NCBI GenBank assembly: GCA_004963905.1
Contig: SUGL01000014.1
Coordinates: 62,001-126,000, forward strand
Direction: 5' to 3'
DNA from: Mesorhizobium sp.
GTDB taxonomy: Bacteria > Pseudomonadota > Alphaproteobacteria > Rhizobiales > Rhizobiaceae
DNA: 64,000 nucleotides
Shown here: positions 8,338 to 15,846 of the stretch, in pieces
Layout of the letters: every line of letters starts with the position of its first letter
Position numbering within the stretch: the first letter of the stretch is position 1
Made by a program: the position numbers and the translations under genes
Notes under the pieces: generated by a model
What the model saw: the letters and a program-made list of their open reading frames with translations, nothing else
Told to the model about the DNA's origin: nothing
The model's database searches: none

Positions 8338-9069
8338 ATGGCGAAGAGGACTGTCAACACCAAGCCTTCCGATGCGGCCGCCCAAGCCAAGCCGTCGCCG
8401 AAGGGCGTATCGGCGGACGGGCGAACCATCCGAACCATCCGCGCGCCGCTGACGCAGAACCCGCATGCCATCCGCGACACGCGTGAGAAAGTGCTGGAGG
8501 TGGCGATCGGCCATGAGGTGCGCGCCTTCCGCAAGAAGCTCGGCATCACGGTCGCCGATCTCGCCGCCGCCACCGACATCTCGCTCGGCATGCTGTCGAA
8601 GATCGAGAACGGCATCACCTCGCCATCGCTGACCACGCTGCAAGCGCTGTCGCGGGCGCTCGGCGTGCCGGTCACCGCCTTCTTCCGCCGCTTCGAGGAG
8701 GAACGCGCCGCCGTCTTCGTCAAGGCCGGCGAAGGTGTCGACGTCGAGCGCCGCGGCACGCGCGCCGGTCACCAGTACAATCTGCTTGGCCACATCGGCG
8801 CGAACACCAGCGGCGTCGTCGTCGAGCCCTATCTGATCACGCTGACCGAGGATTCGGACGTGTTCCCGACCTTCCAGCATGCGGGCATGGAGTTCCTCTA
8901 CATGCTCGAGGGCGAGGTCGTGTACCGGCATGGCAGCCATCTCTATCCGATGAAGCCGGGCGACAGCCTGTTCTTCGATGCCGACGCGCCGCATGGGCCG
9001 GAAGAACTGACGCAGCTGCCGATGCGCTATCTCTCGATCATCTGCTATCCGCAGAACAGCACGAGCTGA
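8338..9069 (+). CDS. XRE-family regulator with C-terminal cupin domain
   Basis: A 243-residue regulator. A Lys/Ala-rich N-terminal arm of about 50 residues is followed by an XRE helix-turn-helix (FRKKLGITVADLAAATDIS and the following MLSKIENG) and a cupin_2 domain (HAGMEFLYMLEGEV, PGDSLFFDADAPHGPEE) likely to bind a small effector. Such XRE-cupin proteins often control amine or amino-acid catabolism. Its position directly before the methylamine/N-methylglutamate genes makes it their probable regulator. ATG 8338 has GAGGG five bases upstream; an alternative in-frame ATG at 8293 would place the candidate operator inside the gene, so the shorter start is preferred. Confidence 0.9.
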   Translation: MAKRTVNTKPSDAAAQAKPSPKGVSADGRTIRTIRAPLTQNPHAIRDTREKVLEVAIGHEVRAFRKKLGITVADLAAATDISLGMLSKIENGITSPSLTTLQALSRALGVPVTAFFRRFEEERAAVFVKAGEGVDVERRGTRAGHQYNLLGHIGANTSGVVVEPYLITLTEDSDVFPTFQHAGMEFLYMLEGEVVYRHGSHLYPMKPGDSLFFDADAPHGPEELTQLPMRYLSIICYPQNSTS

Positions 9070-9267
9070 CCTGCCGGCAAGCCAGGCGCCGGCTGCCACC
9101 GCTCGATCCGCATCTTGCCGCCCGCCATGGCGATGCATCTGCGTCGGCTTTTGCCGGCCGGTGCCAGCGCGCCGCCAGCTTGTGGTAATTTCCTGCAGGC
9201 AAACAGTTTTTATCCACAGGCAAAGCGGCGGACCGACGCCAAACGGTTCACCGAACGTAAAACCGGC

Positions 9268-9322
9268 TTGACAACTTCGCGGTTCGGGCGGAATTTATGA
9301 AAAAAATTTCACTCTGTTGAAA
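9268..9322 (+). promoter_or_regulatory. promoter and candidate XRE-cupin operator of the transporter operon
   Basis: This lies in the 307-bp gap 9070-9376, where nothing else is visible. TTGACA (9268-9273) is followed after 18-19 bp by an AT-rich -10 (AATTTAT, 9292-9298). Directly downstream is TTTCA (9307-9311) - 6 bp - TGAAA (9318-9322). The same TTTCA-N6-TGAA arrangement occurs at 12747 before the mgs operon. Confidence 0.55.
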
Positions 9323-9376
9323 GAGTGGACGCCCGGCCGTTTCGGAGCCGGACGTCGAGAAAAGGGGAAAAAACCG

Positions 9377-9664
9377 ATGTCCGACCTTAAGCAGCGCATC
9401 GAAGCGCTGTACCGTTCCGACGTGCGCGGATCCGTGCTCCTGATCGTCTGCCTATGGGCGACGATCCTCTTCGTCCTCCTGATGACCTGGGCCTACATCC
9501 CAGACAGCGGGATCAAGCTCGTTGTGGTGATCGCGGCCGCCGCGGTGCTGATCTTCAACACCGCCGCCATCCTGGCGATGCTCAACCACTACAAGGAAGA
9601 CAAGGATTTCATCTACGGCCTCGACATCAAGAACGCCGACGAGTTCCGCAACCGCCAGTCCTGA
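9377..9664 (+). CDS. small membrane protein of the transporter operon, 95 aa
   Basis: A 95-residue protein with a short polar N-terminus, two predicted membrane helices (about residues 20-41 and 47-68) and a charged tail rich in Lys/Asp/Asn. I do not recognise a named family. The start is ATG 9377 after an AGGGGAAA ribosome site. It is first of three consecutive small membrane-protein genes lying immediately before the APC permease at 10263, with short spacing (11 bp to the next), so all four are probably cotranscribed from the 9268 promoter. A role as accessory subunit of the permease is inferred from this arrangement only. Confidence 0.8.
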   Translation: MSDLKQRIEALYRSDVRGSVLLIVCLWATILFVLLMTWAYIPDSGIKLVVVIAAAAVLIFNTAAILAMLNHYKEDKDFIYGLDIKNADEFRNRQS

Positions 9665-9675
9665 AGGGAGAAACC

Positions 9676-10053
9676 ATGTCCCGCTACATCCCGCCGGAGC
9701 AGAGCAAGGCCGGTCAGATCTTCGACATCGCCGTCGTCGTGGTCGCCATCTTCGTGGCGCTGTGGCTGCCGCTGAAACTCGGCCTCGCCGGCGCGGCCAA
9801 GTCGATCGATGCGCTCGACACCAAGACCTGGGACGCGCTCGGCCAGAACGCGACCATGGCCGCGGTCTGGGAAAAGCTCGGCTACACGCCGGAGACGGCG
9901 CATGACGTCATCCGCAACCATTTCCACTACATCATCGACTGGCCGACGCTGATCATCATGGCGATCGTGCTGATCGCCTATTTCGTCTTCCTGTTCCGCG
10001 CCTCCGATCGCGAATATCGCGAGGTGATCAACGAAAAATTCGACGACAAGTAA
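9676..10053 (+). CDS. small membrane protein of the transporter operon, 125 aa
   Basis: A 125-residue protein with two hydrophobic segments, near residues 16-36 and 91-109, separated by a polar region of about 50 residues that probably faces the periplasm, and a charged cytoplasmic tail (DREYREVINEKFDDK). No named family is recognised. The start ATG follows AAGGGAGA. It is the second of the three small genes preceding the permease. The long loop between the helices is larger than expected for a simple stabilising peptide and could contact substrate or partner, but nothing in the sequence proves it. Confidence 0.78.
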   Translation: MSRYIPPEQSKAGQIFDIAVVVVAIFVALWLPLKLGLAGAAKSIDALDTKTWDALGQNATMAAVWEKLGYTPETAHDVIRNHFHYIIDWPTLIIMAIVLIAYFVFLFRASDREYREVINEKFDDK

Positions 10054-10086
10054 GCCTTCGACGACACGTAATTCGGGGACACGATC

Positions 10087-10248
10087 ATGTGGATGACAGT
10101 CTCTTACCTGTGCTGGGGCATCTCGATCCTGCTTGCGCTGTGGATGCTCTACGACTGGTTCAAGGTCGATACGACCTATTCCGAGGATGTGCTGACCTCC
10201 TCGCGCGAAGGCGAGCTTGAAGCCGTCTCCGAAAAGCACCGGATCTGA
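10087..10248 (+). CDS. 53-aa single-pass membrane protein of the transporter operon
   Basis: ATG 10087 to TGA 10246-10248 encodes 53 residues: one membrane helix at about residues 5-24 with several aromatic residues (Trp2, Tyr7, Trp10, Trp19), then a polar, acidic tail of about 29 residues. It is too short for routine gene callers, but it lies in a tight series (33 bp after the previous stop, 14 bp before the permease) and its codon use matches its neighbours. It is probably the third accessory membrane peptide of this operon. No family is recognised. Confidence 0.72.
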   Translation: MWMTVSYLCWGISILLALWMLYDWFKVDTTYSEDVLTSSREGELEAVSEKHRI

Positions 10249-10262
10249 GTGGAGCCTCACCA

Positions 10263-11666
10263 ATGACAATCGCGGTTGAAACGAGAGAAACGGTAATCCA
10301 CGGCGACCGGGTCTCGCTGCTTCGCGTGCTCGGCCCCGCCCATGTCTGGGCGCTCGGCGTCGGCATCGTGCTTGTCGGCGAGTTCACCGGCTGGAACTTC
10401 GCCGCCGACAAGGGCGGCGCGCTGGCCGCGCTGATCGTCTGCTGGATCGTCGGCCTGCTTTACACCTCGGTCGCCATGATAGACTCCGAGGTGACCTCCA
10501 CCGTCGCCGCCGCCGGCGGCCAGTACGCGCAGGCCAAGCACATCGTCGGGCCGCTGATGGCCTTCAACGTCGCGCTGTTCCTGGTGTTTGCCTACACCAT
10601 GCTCGAAGTGTCGGACGCCATCCTGCTCGGCGACACCATCGTCGCCAAGGCGGGCGTCGAGGGATTGACGCACAATTCCTTCATCGCCGCGACCATCGTG
10701 GTGCTGGCATGGCTCAATTATCGCGGCGTGCTGATGACGCTCAACGTCAACTTCATCATTACCGCGATCGCCTATATCTCGATCGTCGTCCTGTTCTTCT
10801 CGGTCAGCCCGTGGACGCAAGGTGCGGTGCTGAAGCTCAACGAGCTGGTCACGCCCGGCAACGCGCTGCCCTATGGCTGGATCGGCGTGATCGCCGCCTT
10901 CCAGTTCGGCATCTGGTATTATCTCGGCATCGAAGGCACCACGCAGGCGGCCGAGGAAGTACGCTCGCCGGCGCGCTCCCTGCCCTACGGCACGATGGCC
11001 GGCATGATCACGCTTCTGATCGCCGCGGCCATGACCTGGTATGTCTGCGCCTCGCTGATGCCGTGGGAATATCTCGGCATCACCTACTATCCGCTGTGGG
11101 ACGCCGGCAAGTTGACAGGCAGCCCGCTGCTCGAGAACCTGCTGTTCATCGCGACGCTGCTTGCGGCACTTGCTTCCGCCAATGGCTGTATCAACGACGC
11201 GGCGCGCGCCTGGTTCTCGCTCGGCCGCGACCGCTATCTGCCGAGCTGGTTCTCGGCCGTGCATCCGAAATACCGCACGCCCTACCGCTCGATCCTGTTC
11301 CTGCTGCCGATCGCGCTGGCCTTCGCCTTCATCGCGGACCTCAACCAGGCGATCACCTTCTCGATCCTGTCGGGCGTGCTGCAGTACACCTTCATGAGCA
11401 TCAACATCATGATGTTCCGCAAGAAGTGGCCGCTAGGCTCGATCCGCCGCGGCTACACGCATCCCTTCCATCCGCTGCCGGCGATCGTCTTGTTCTGCTT
11501 GTGCGTGGTGACCTTCTTCGCCATCTTCCTCGGCTTCGGCTCGCAGCTGATCGCGATGACCATCTTCTACTTCCTGATCTCGCTGTGGTTCCACTTCTAC
11601 CGCTACAAGTTCGTGCGCCGCGGCGACCAGTTCACCATGCCGTGGCCGAAGCCGCAGGGCTATTGA
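10263..11666 (+). CDS. APC-superfamily amine/amino-acid permease (ethanolamine permease-like)
   Basis: A 467-residue secondary transporter with about 12 membrane helices. The N-terminal signature LGPAHVWALGVGIV and following EFTGWNFA match the ethanolamine/amine branch of the APC superfamily. A 5-residue run EGTTQ with the following AAEE near residue 225 is also characteristic. Given that it lies between the XRE-cupin regulator and the N-methylglutamate pathway genes, the likely substrate is methylamine, a methylated amino acid or another amine; this is inference. A strong terminator follows at once, so it ends the transporter operon. Confidence 0.9.
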   Translation: MTIAVETRETVIHGDRVSLLRVLGPAHVWALGVGIVLVGEFTGWNFAADKGGALAALIVCWIVGLLYTSVAMIDSEVTSTVAAAGGQYAQAKHIVGPLMAFNVALFLVFAYTMLEVSDAILLGDTIVAKAGVEGLTHNSFIAATIVVLAWLNYRGVLMTLNVNFIITAIAYISIVVLFFSVSPWTQGAVLKLNELVTPGNALPYGWIGVIAAFQFGIWYYLGIEGTTQAAEEVRSPARSLPYGTMAGMITLLIAAAMTWYVCASLMPWEYLGITYYPLWDAGKLTGSPLLENLLFIATLLAALASANGCINDAARAWFSLGRDRYLPSWFSAVHPKYRTPYRSILFLLPIALAFAFIADLNQAITFSILSGVLQYTFMSINIMMFRKKWPLGSIRRGYTHPFHPLPAIVLFCLCVVTFFAIFLGFGSQLIAMTIFYFLISLWFHFYRYKFVRRGDQFTMPWPKPQGY

Positions 11667-11671
11667 ACGGA

Positions 11672-11701
11672 AAAAACCCGCCGCCCCGGCGGCGGGTTTT
11701 T
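11672..11701 (+). terminator. intrinsic terminator after the permease gene
   Basis: AAAAA, then CCCGCCGCC (11677-11685), a very short CC loop, GGCGGCGGG (11688-11696) and five T. The A/T flanks also pair, so it could act on both strands. Confidence 0.9.
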
Positions 11702-11712
11702 GGCGTGTCGAG

Positions 11713-12402
11713 ATGTCCGAGTTGATGTCAGTCTTGCTTACCGGAGCGATCGCGGTCGCGGTCGTCCTCCACCTCGTCTGGCTTGCGCGCGCCAACCGCA
11801 ACAAGGCCTGGGCCGCGCTCGCCGACGACGCGGCCGCCATCCGCGCGGTCATCCCCGATGCCATCGACGTCTCCGAGGGCACCGCCGGCGTCGCCACCTG
11901 GGCCGGTTCCTGGAACGGCGAGCGCGCGCAGGTGCGCACCATCGTCGACACGCTCGCCACCCGAAAGCTGCCGACGCGTTGGCTGAGCGTGACGATCACC
12001 GAACCGGTCGCGGTGCCGGGCGTTTTCGACATGATGATGCGGCCGGGGTCGCCGACGACCTTCTCCAATTTCGATCATCTCGAGCACACGCTGCCGAAGG
12101 TAACAGCGTTCCCCGCCGAAGCAGTGCTCAGGACCGATCGCCGCGGCGTCGCTTTCCCGCAGGACTTGATCGCCGCGCATGCCGGGATCTTCGCCGAAAG
12201 CCGCGCCAAGGAACTGCTGATCACGCCGAAGGGCGTGCGCATCGTCTGGTTGCTGGCCCAGGCCGACCGGGCGCGTTACGGCGTGTTCCGTCAAGCCGCA
12301 TTCGGCGACGCGAGGCTCGATCCGGCATTGCTCGAAGAACTGCTTGCGACCGCATCCTCGCTTCGCCATGCGATCAACAAGCGCGAAAGGCAGGCCGCAT
12401 GA
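11713..12402 (+). CDS. membrane-anchored protein of unknown function
   Basis: A 229-residue protein with one N-terminal hydrophobic segment (about residues 4-24) followed by a soluble domain of some 200 residues. I recognise no catalytic motif; the soluble part has alternating beta-rich stretches (WLSVTITEPVAV, VRIVWLLAQ). It overlaps the next gene by four bases (ATGA), so the two are translationally coupled. It starts 12 bp after the permease terminator, yet no promoter is obvious, so it may rely on read-through. Its only functional clue is its place between the amine permease and the mgs operon. Confidence 0.7.
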   Translation: MSELMSVLLTGAIAVAVVLHLVWLARANRNKAWAALADDAAAIRAVIPDAIDVSEGTAGVATWAGSWNGERAQVRTIVDTLATRKLPTRWLSVTITEPVAVPGVFDMMMRPGSPTTFSNFDHLEHTLPKVTAFPAEAVLRTDRRGVAFPQDLIAAHAGIFAESRAKELLITPKGVRIVWLLAQADRARYGVFRQAAFGDARLDPALLEELLATASSLRHAINKRERQAA

Positions 12403-12731
12403 CCGACGCCACCAATCCCGCCACCCGGCCTTCGAATCCCTATCTGGTGCTGGCCTCGGCGATCGTCCTGCCGGGTAGCGGGCATGTCATGCTCGGCTTG
12501 CCGGCGCGCGGCCTGCAGTTCCTGTTCTTCATGGTGATCCTCGGCTGGGTAACGACCAAGGTGGCGCCTGCCGACGCCAGCTTCATCGGCCGCCATGCCG
12601 GCGGCTTCCTCATCTATGCGCTGTCGATCCTCGATGCCTACAGGATTGCGCGCATCCGCCACGCGATATGGGCCCACAGGAGCCATCCGGACGGCAACGG
12701 CACCACAAGCGGCGCGAAGGCGGATATATAA
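12399..12731 (+). CDS. small membrane protein, TM2-like
   Basis: A 110-residue protein with two or three hydrophobic segments. The stretch PGSGHVMLGLPARGLQFLF resembles the PGxGHxYLGxxxRGL pattern of TM2/DUF-type membrane proteins; family membership is uncertain. ATG 12399 overlaps the preceding stop. The last codons overlap a perfect TATAAT (12727-12732) that probably serves the following mgs operon. Function unknown. Confidence 0.7.
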   Translation: MTDATNPATRPSNPYLVLASAIVLPGSGHVMLGLPARGLQFLFFMVILGWVTTKVAPADASFIGRHAGGFLIYALSILDAYRIARIRHAIWAHRSHPDGNGTTSGAKADI

Positions 12732-12762
12732 TCAGAGGAAAATTTCTTTCATACCATTGAAT
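12727..12762 (+). promoter_or_regulatory. promoter and candidate operator of the mgs-gmaS-mgd operon
   Basis: TATAAT at 12727-12732 has no good -35 (CACAAG at the expected place), which suggests dependence on an activator or a weak basal level. Downstream lies TTTCA (12747-12751) - 6 bp - TGAAT (12758-12762), matching the element at 9307-9322 in sequence, spacing and position relative to the -10. Confidence 0.5.
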
Positions 12763-12816
12763 TCCCCCATATCATTCGGTACATCATCAGGGGAGCTATA
12801 AACGTCGGAGGCTGAC

Positions 12817-13713
12817 ATGTGCGGAATCGTCGGACTTTTCCTGAAGGACAAGACGCTGGAGCCGAAGCTCGGCGCGATGCTGTCGGAGATGCTGATCTCG
12901 CTCAGCGACCGCGGTCCGGACAGCGCCGGCATCGCCATCTACGGCGCGGCAACCGGCAACGAGGCCAAGATCACCGTGCAGTCGCCGAAGCCCGATCGCG
13001 ATTTCCGCGGCCTCGACGCCGAGCTCGCCAAGGCGATCGGCGCGCCGGTGAGCGTCGCGGTGAAGTCGACGCATGCGGTGATCAGGACCACGCCGGACAA
13101 GGTCGATGCGGCGCGCGAAGCGCTGCAGTCGCTCAGGCCAGATATCCGCATCATGGGTGCCGGTGAAGCGGTCGAGATCTACAAGGAAGTCGGCCTGCCG
13201 GAAGCCGTCGTCGATCGCTTCGACGTGCGCTCGATGACCGGCACGCACGGCATCGGCCATACCCGCATGGCGACGGAGTCGGCGGTGACGACGATGGGCG
13301 CGCATCCGTTCTCGACCGGCGCCGACCAGTGCCTGGTGCACAACGGCTCGCTGTCCAACCACAACAATGTCCGGCGCGAGCTGGTGCGCGAGGGCATGAC
13401 GTTCGAGACCGAGAACGACACCGAGGTGGCGGCCGCCTATCTCTCCAACCGGATGGCGCATGGCAAGAATCTCGGCGAGGCGCTGGAGGGCACGCTTTCC
13501 GACCTCGATGGTTTCTTCACTTTCGTCGTCGGCACCAAGAACGGCTTCGGCGTGGTTCGCGATCCGATAGCCTGCAAGCCTGCCGTGATGGCCGAGACCG
13601 ACCAGTATGTTGCCTTCGGCTCGGAATATCGAGCGCTCACCAAGCTGCCCGGCATAGACAATGCGAGGGTCTGGGAACCGGAGCCCGCAACCGTCTATTT
13701 CTGGGAGCATTGA
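12817..13713 (+). CDS. mgsA: N-methylglutamate synthase subunit A, class II glutamine amidotransferase (GlxB-like)
   Basis: A 298-residue protein with the N-terminal nucleophile Cys2 (MCGIVGLF), followed by SDRGPDSAG near residue 31 and VHNGSLSNH near 170, which are the glutamine-binding and oxyanion regions of class II amidotransferases. In the NMG pathway this subunit works with MgsB and MgsC to make N-methylglutamate from methylamine and glutamate. The start is ATG 12817 after CGGAGG. It heads an eight-gene run, mgsABC-gmaS-mgdABCD, and the next gene begins four bases after its stop. Confidence 0.93.
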   Translation: MCGIVGLFLKDKTLEPKLGAMLSEMLISLSDRGPDSAGIAIYGAATGNEAKITVQSPKPDRDFRGLDAELAKAIGAPVSVAVKSTHAVIRTTPDKVDAAREALQSLRPDIRIMGAGEAVEIYKEVGLPEAVVDRFDVRSMTGTHGIGHTRMATESAVTTMGAHPFSTGADQCLVHNGSLSNHNNVRRELVREGMTFETENDTEVAAAYLSNRMAHGKNLGEALEGTLSDLDGFFTFVVGTKNGFGVVRDPIACKPAVMAETDQYVAFGSEYRALTKLPGIDNARVWEPEPATVYFWEH

Positions 13714-13717
13714 GTTC

Positions 13718-14449
13718 ATGCCTGCAACACCCATGCCGAAGGCGCAGCGCGAGCAAGGCCATGCGAGGGTCTTCGACCTCGGCCAGCAGTCGTTGCGCGA
13801 GCTGAATCAGGCTCTTCACAATCTCGCCCCCGGCTCGAACGAGACCGCCTGGGAAGTGCTCAATCCAAAAGGCAGCCATTCCGTCGCCGTCGGCGTCGAC
13901 CAGCCGGTCAGCATCGATGTGCGCGGCAGCGTCGGCTACTATTGCGCCGGCATGAATGATGGTGCCGCCATCACCGTGCATGGCTCGGCCGGACCAGGCG
14001 TCGGCGAGAACATGATGTCGGGCTCGATCGTGGTCAAGGGCGACGCCAGCCAATATGCCGGCGCCACCGGCCGCGGCGGCCTGCTGGTCATCGAAGGCAA
14101 TGCTTCGTCGCGTTGCGGCATCTCGATGAAGGGCATCGACATCGTCGTGCACGGCAATATCGGCCACATGTCGGCCTTCATGGCGCAGTCCGGCAATCTG
14201 GTGGTGCTGGGCGATGCCGGCGACGCCTTGGGCGACTCCATCTACGAGGCGCGGCTCTTCGTGCGCGGCAAGGTCGAGAGCCTTGGCGCCGACTGCATCG
14301 CCAAGGAGATGCGGCCCGAGCATATCGAACTCTTGCAGGGCCTGCTCGACCGGGCCGGCATCACCGGCGTGAAGCCATCGGAATTCAAGCGCTACGGCTC
14401 GGCGCGCAAGCTTTACAATTTCAACATCGACAACGCCGACGCGTATTGA
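13718..14449 (+). CDS. mgsB: N-methylglutamate synthase subunit B (GXGXG domain, GlxC-like)
   Basis: A 243-residue protein matching the C-terminal GXGXG beta-helix domain of large-subunit glutamate synthase, here as a separate polypeptide. Repeated turns such as GSAGPGVGENMMSG, GATGRGGLLVIEG and GNIGHMSAFMAQSG build the right-handed beta-helix. In the synthase complex it supports the FMN-binding MgsC. ATG 13718 lies four bases after the mgsA stop; the in-frame upstream codon at 13661 would overlap mgsA by over 50 bp and is not used. Split A/B/C subunits are the normal arrangement for this pathway. Confidence 0.93.
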   Translation: MPATPMPKAQREQGHARVFDLGQQSLRELNQALHNLAPGSNETAWEVLNPKGSHSVAVGVDQPVSIDVRGSVGYYCAGMNDGAAITVHGSAGPGVGENMMSGSIVVKGDASQYAGATGRGGLLVIEGNASSRCGISMKGIDIVVHGNIGHMSAFMAQSGNLVVLGDAGDALGDSIYEARLFVRGKVESLGADCIAKEMRPEHIELLQGLLDRAGITGVKPSEFKRYGSARKLYNFNIDNADAY

Positions 14450-14457
14450 GGACAGAA

Positions 14458-15786
14458 ATGGCCTATCACAATCCTCCCACGACGCCGCGCAGATCCGCGA
14501 CCTTCGACGACTACACGCTTTCCGAAATCCGCCGCGCGGCCGCCACCGGCATCTATGACATCCGCGGCGGCGGCGCCAAGCGCAAGGTTCCGCATTTCGA
14601 CGACCTGTTGTTCCTCGGCGCCTCGATCTCGCGCTATCCGCTCGAAGGCTATCGCGAGCGTTGCGACACCAACGTGGTGCTCGGGTCGCGCCACGCCAAG
14701 AAGCCGATCGAGCTCAAGATCCCGATCACGATCGCCGGCATGAGTTTCGGCTCGCTCTCCGGCCCGGCCAAGGAAGCCTTGGGACGCGGTGCGACGCTTT
14801 CCGGCACCTCGACCACCACCGGCGACGGCGGCATGACCGAGGAAGAGCGCGGCCATTCGAAGACGCTGGTCTATCAGTACCTGCCGTCGCGCTACGGCAT
14901 GAACCCGCGCGACCTGCGCCGCGCCGACGCGATCGAAGTCGTCGTCGGTCAAGGCGCCAAGCCAGGCGGCGGCGGCATGCTGCTCGGCCAGAAGATTTCC
15001 GATCGCGTCGCCGAGATGCGCACCCTGCCCAAGGGCATCGACCAGCGCTCGGCCTCGCGCCATCCCGACTGGACCGGGCCGGACGATCTCGAGATCAAGA
15101 TCCTCGAGCTGCGTGAGATCACCGACTGGGAAAAGCCGATCTACGTCAAGGTCGGCGGGGCCCGCCCCTATTACGACACAGCGCTTGCGGTGAAGGCCGG
15201 CGCCGACGTGGTGGTGGTCGACGGCATGCAGGGCGGCACGGCTGCAACCCAGGAAGTCTTCATCGAGAATGTCGGCCAGCCGACGCTCGCCTGCATCAGG
15301 CCGGCGGTGCAGGCGCTGCAGGATCTCGGCATGCACCGCAAGGTGCAGTTGATCGTCTCGGGCGGCATCCGCAACGGCGCCGATGTCGCCAAGGCGCTGG
15401 CGCTTGGCGTCGATGCCGTCTCCATCGGCACGGCGGCACTCGTCGCGCTCGGCGACAACGATCCGCGCTGGGAGGCGGATTACAACGCGCTCGGCACCAC
15501 CGCCGGCGCCTATGACGACTGGCACGAAGGCAAGGATCCCGCGGGCATCACCACGCAGGACCCCGAACTGATGAAGCGGGTCGACCCGATCGCCGCGGGG
15601 CGTCGGCTTGCGAATTATTTGAAGGTCATGACACTCGAAGCGCAGACGATCGCGCGCGCGTGCGGCAAGAACAGCCTGCACAATCTCGAACCGGAGGACC
15701 TCGTCTCGCTCACCATCGAAGCGGCCGCCATGGCGGGCGTGCCGCTTGCCGGCACCAACTGGATACCAGGAAAGAACGGCTTCTGA
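14458..15786 (+). CDS. mgsC: N-methylglutamate synthase subunit C, FMN-binding (GlxD-like)
   Basis: A 442-residue protein homologous to the FMN-binding domain of glutamate synthase. Visible features are GMSFGSLSGPAKEALGRGA near residue 98, TGDGGM near 122, GQGAKPGGGGML near 165, and VDGMQGGTAATQ near 254, the flavin and substrate-binding loops. It should catalyse the synthase step on methylamine and glutamate. In GltB a cysteine cluster precedes the P-x-GI-x-TQ motif and binds a 3Fe-4S centre; here the motif (PAGITTQ) remains but no cysteine lies near it. ATG 14458 is eight bases after the mgsB stop. Confidence 0.93.
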   Translation: MAYHNPPTTPRRSATFDDYTLSEIRRAAATGIYDIRGGGAKRKVPHFDDLLFLGASISRYPLEGYRERCDTNVVLGSRHAKKPIELKIPITIAGMSFGSLSGPAKEALGRGATLSGTSTTTGDGGMTEEERGHSKTLVYQYLPSRYGMNPRDLRRADAIEVVVGQGAKPGGGGMLLGQKISDRVAEMRTLPKGIDQRSASRHPDWTGPDDLEIKILELREITDWEKPIYVKVGGARPYYDTALAVKAGADVVVVDGMQGGTAATQEVFIENVGQPTLACIRPAVQALQDLGMHRKVQLIVSGGIRNGADVAKALALGVDAVSIGTAALVALGDNDPRWEADYNALGTTAGAYDDWHEGKDPAGITTQDPELMKRVDPIAAGRRLANYLKVMTLEAQTIARACGKNSLHNLEPEDLVSLTIEAAAMAGVPLAGTNWIPGKNGF

Positions 15787-15846
15787 TCAATGAAGGGCCA
15801 AGACCCATATGCCGTGGGCCATGGCCGACAAAAATGGGGAACTGGT

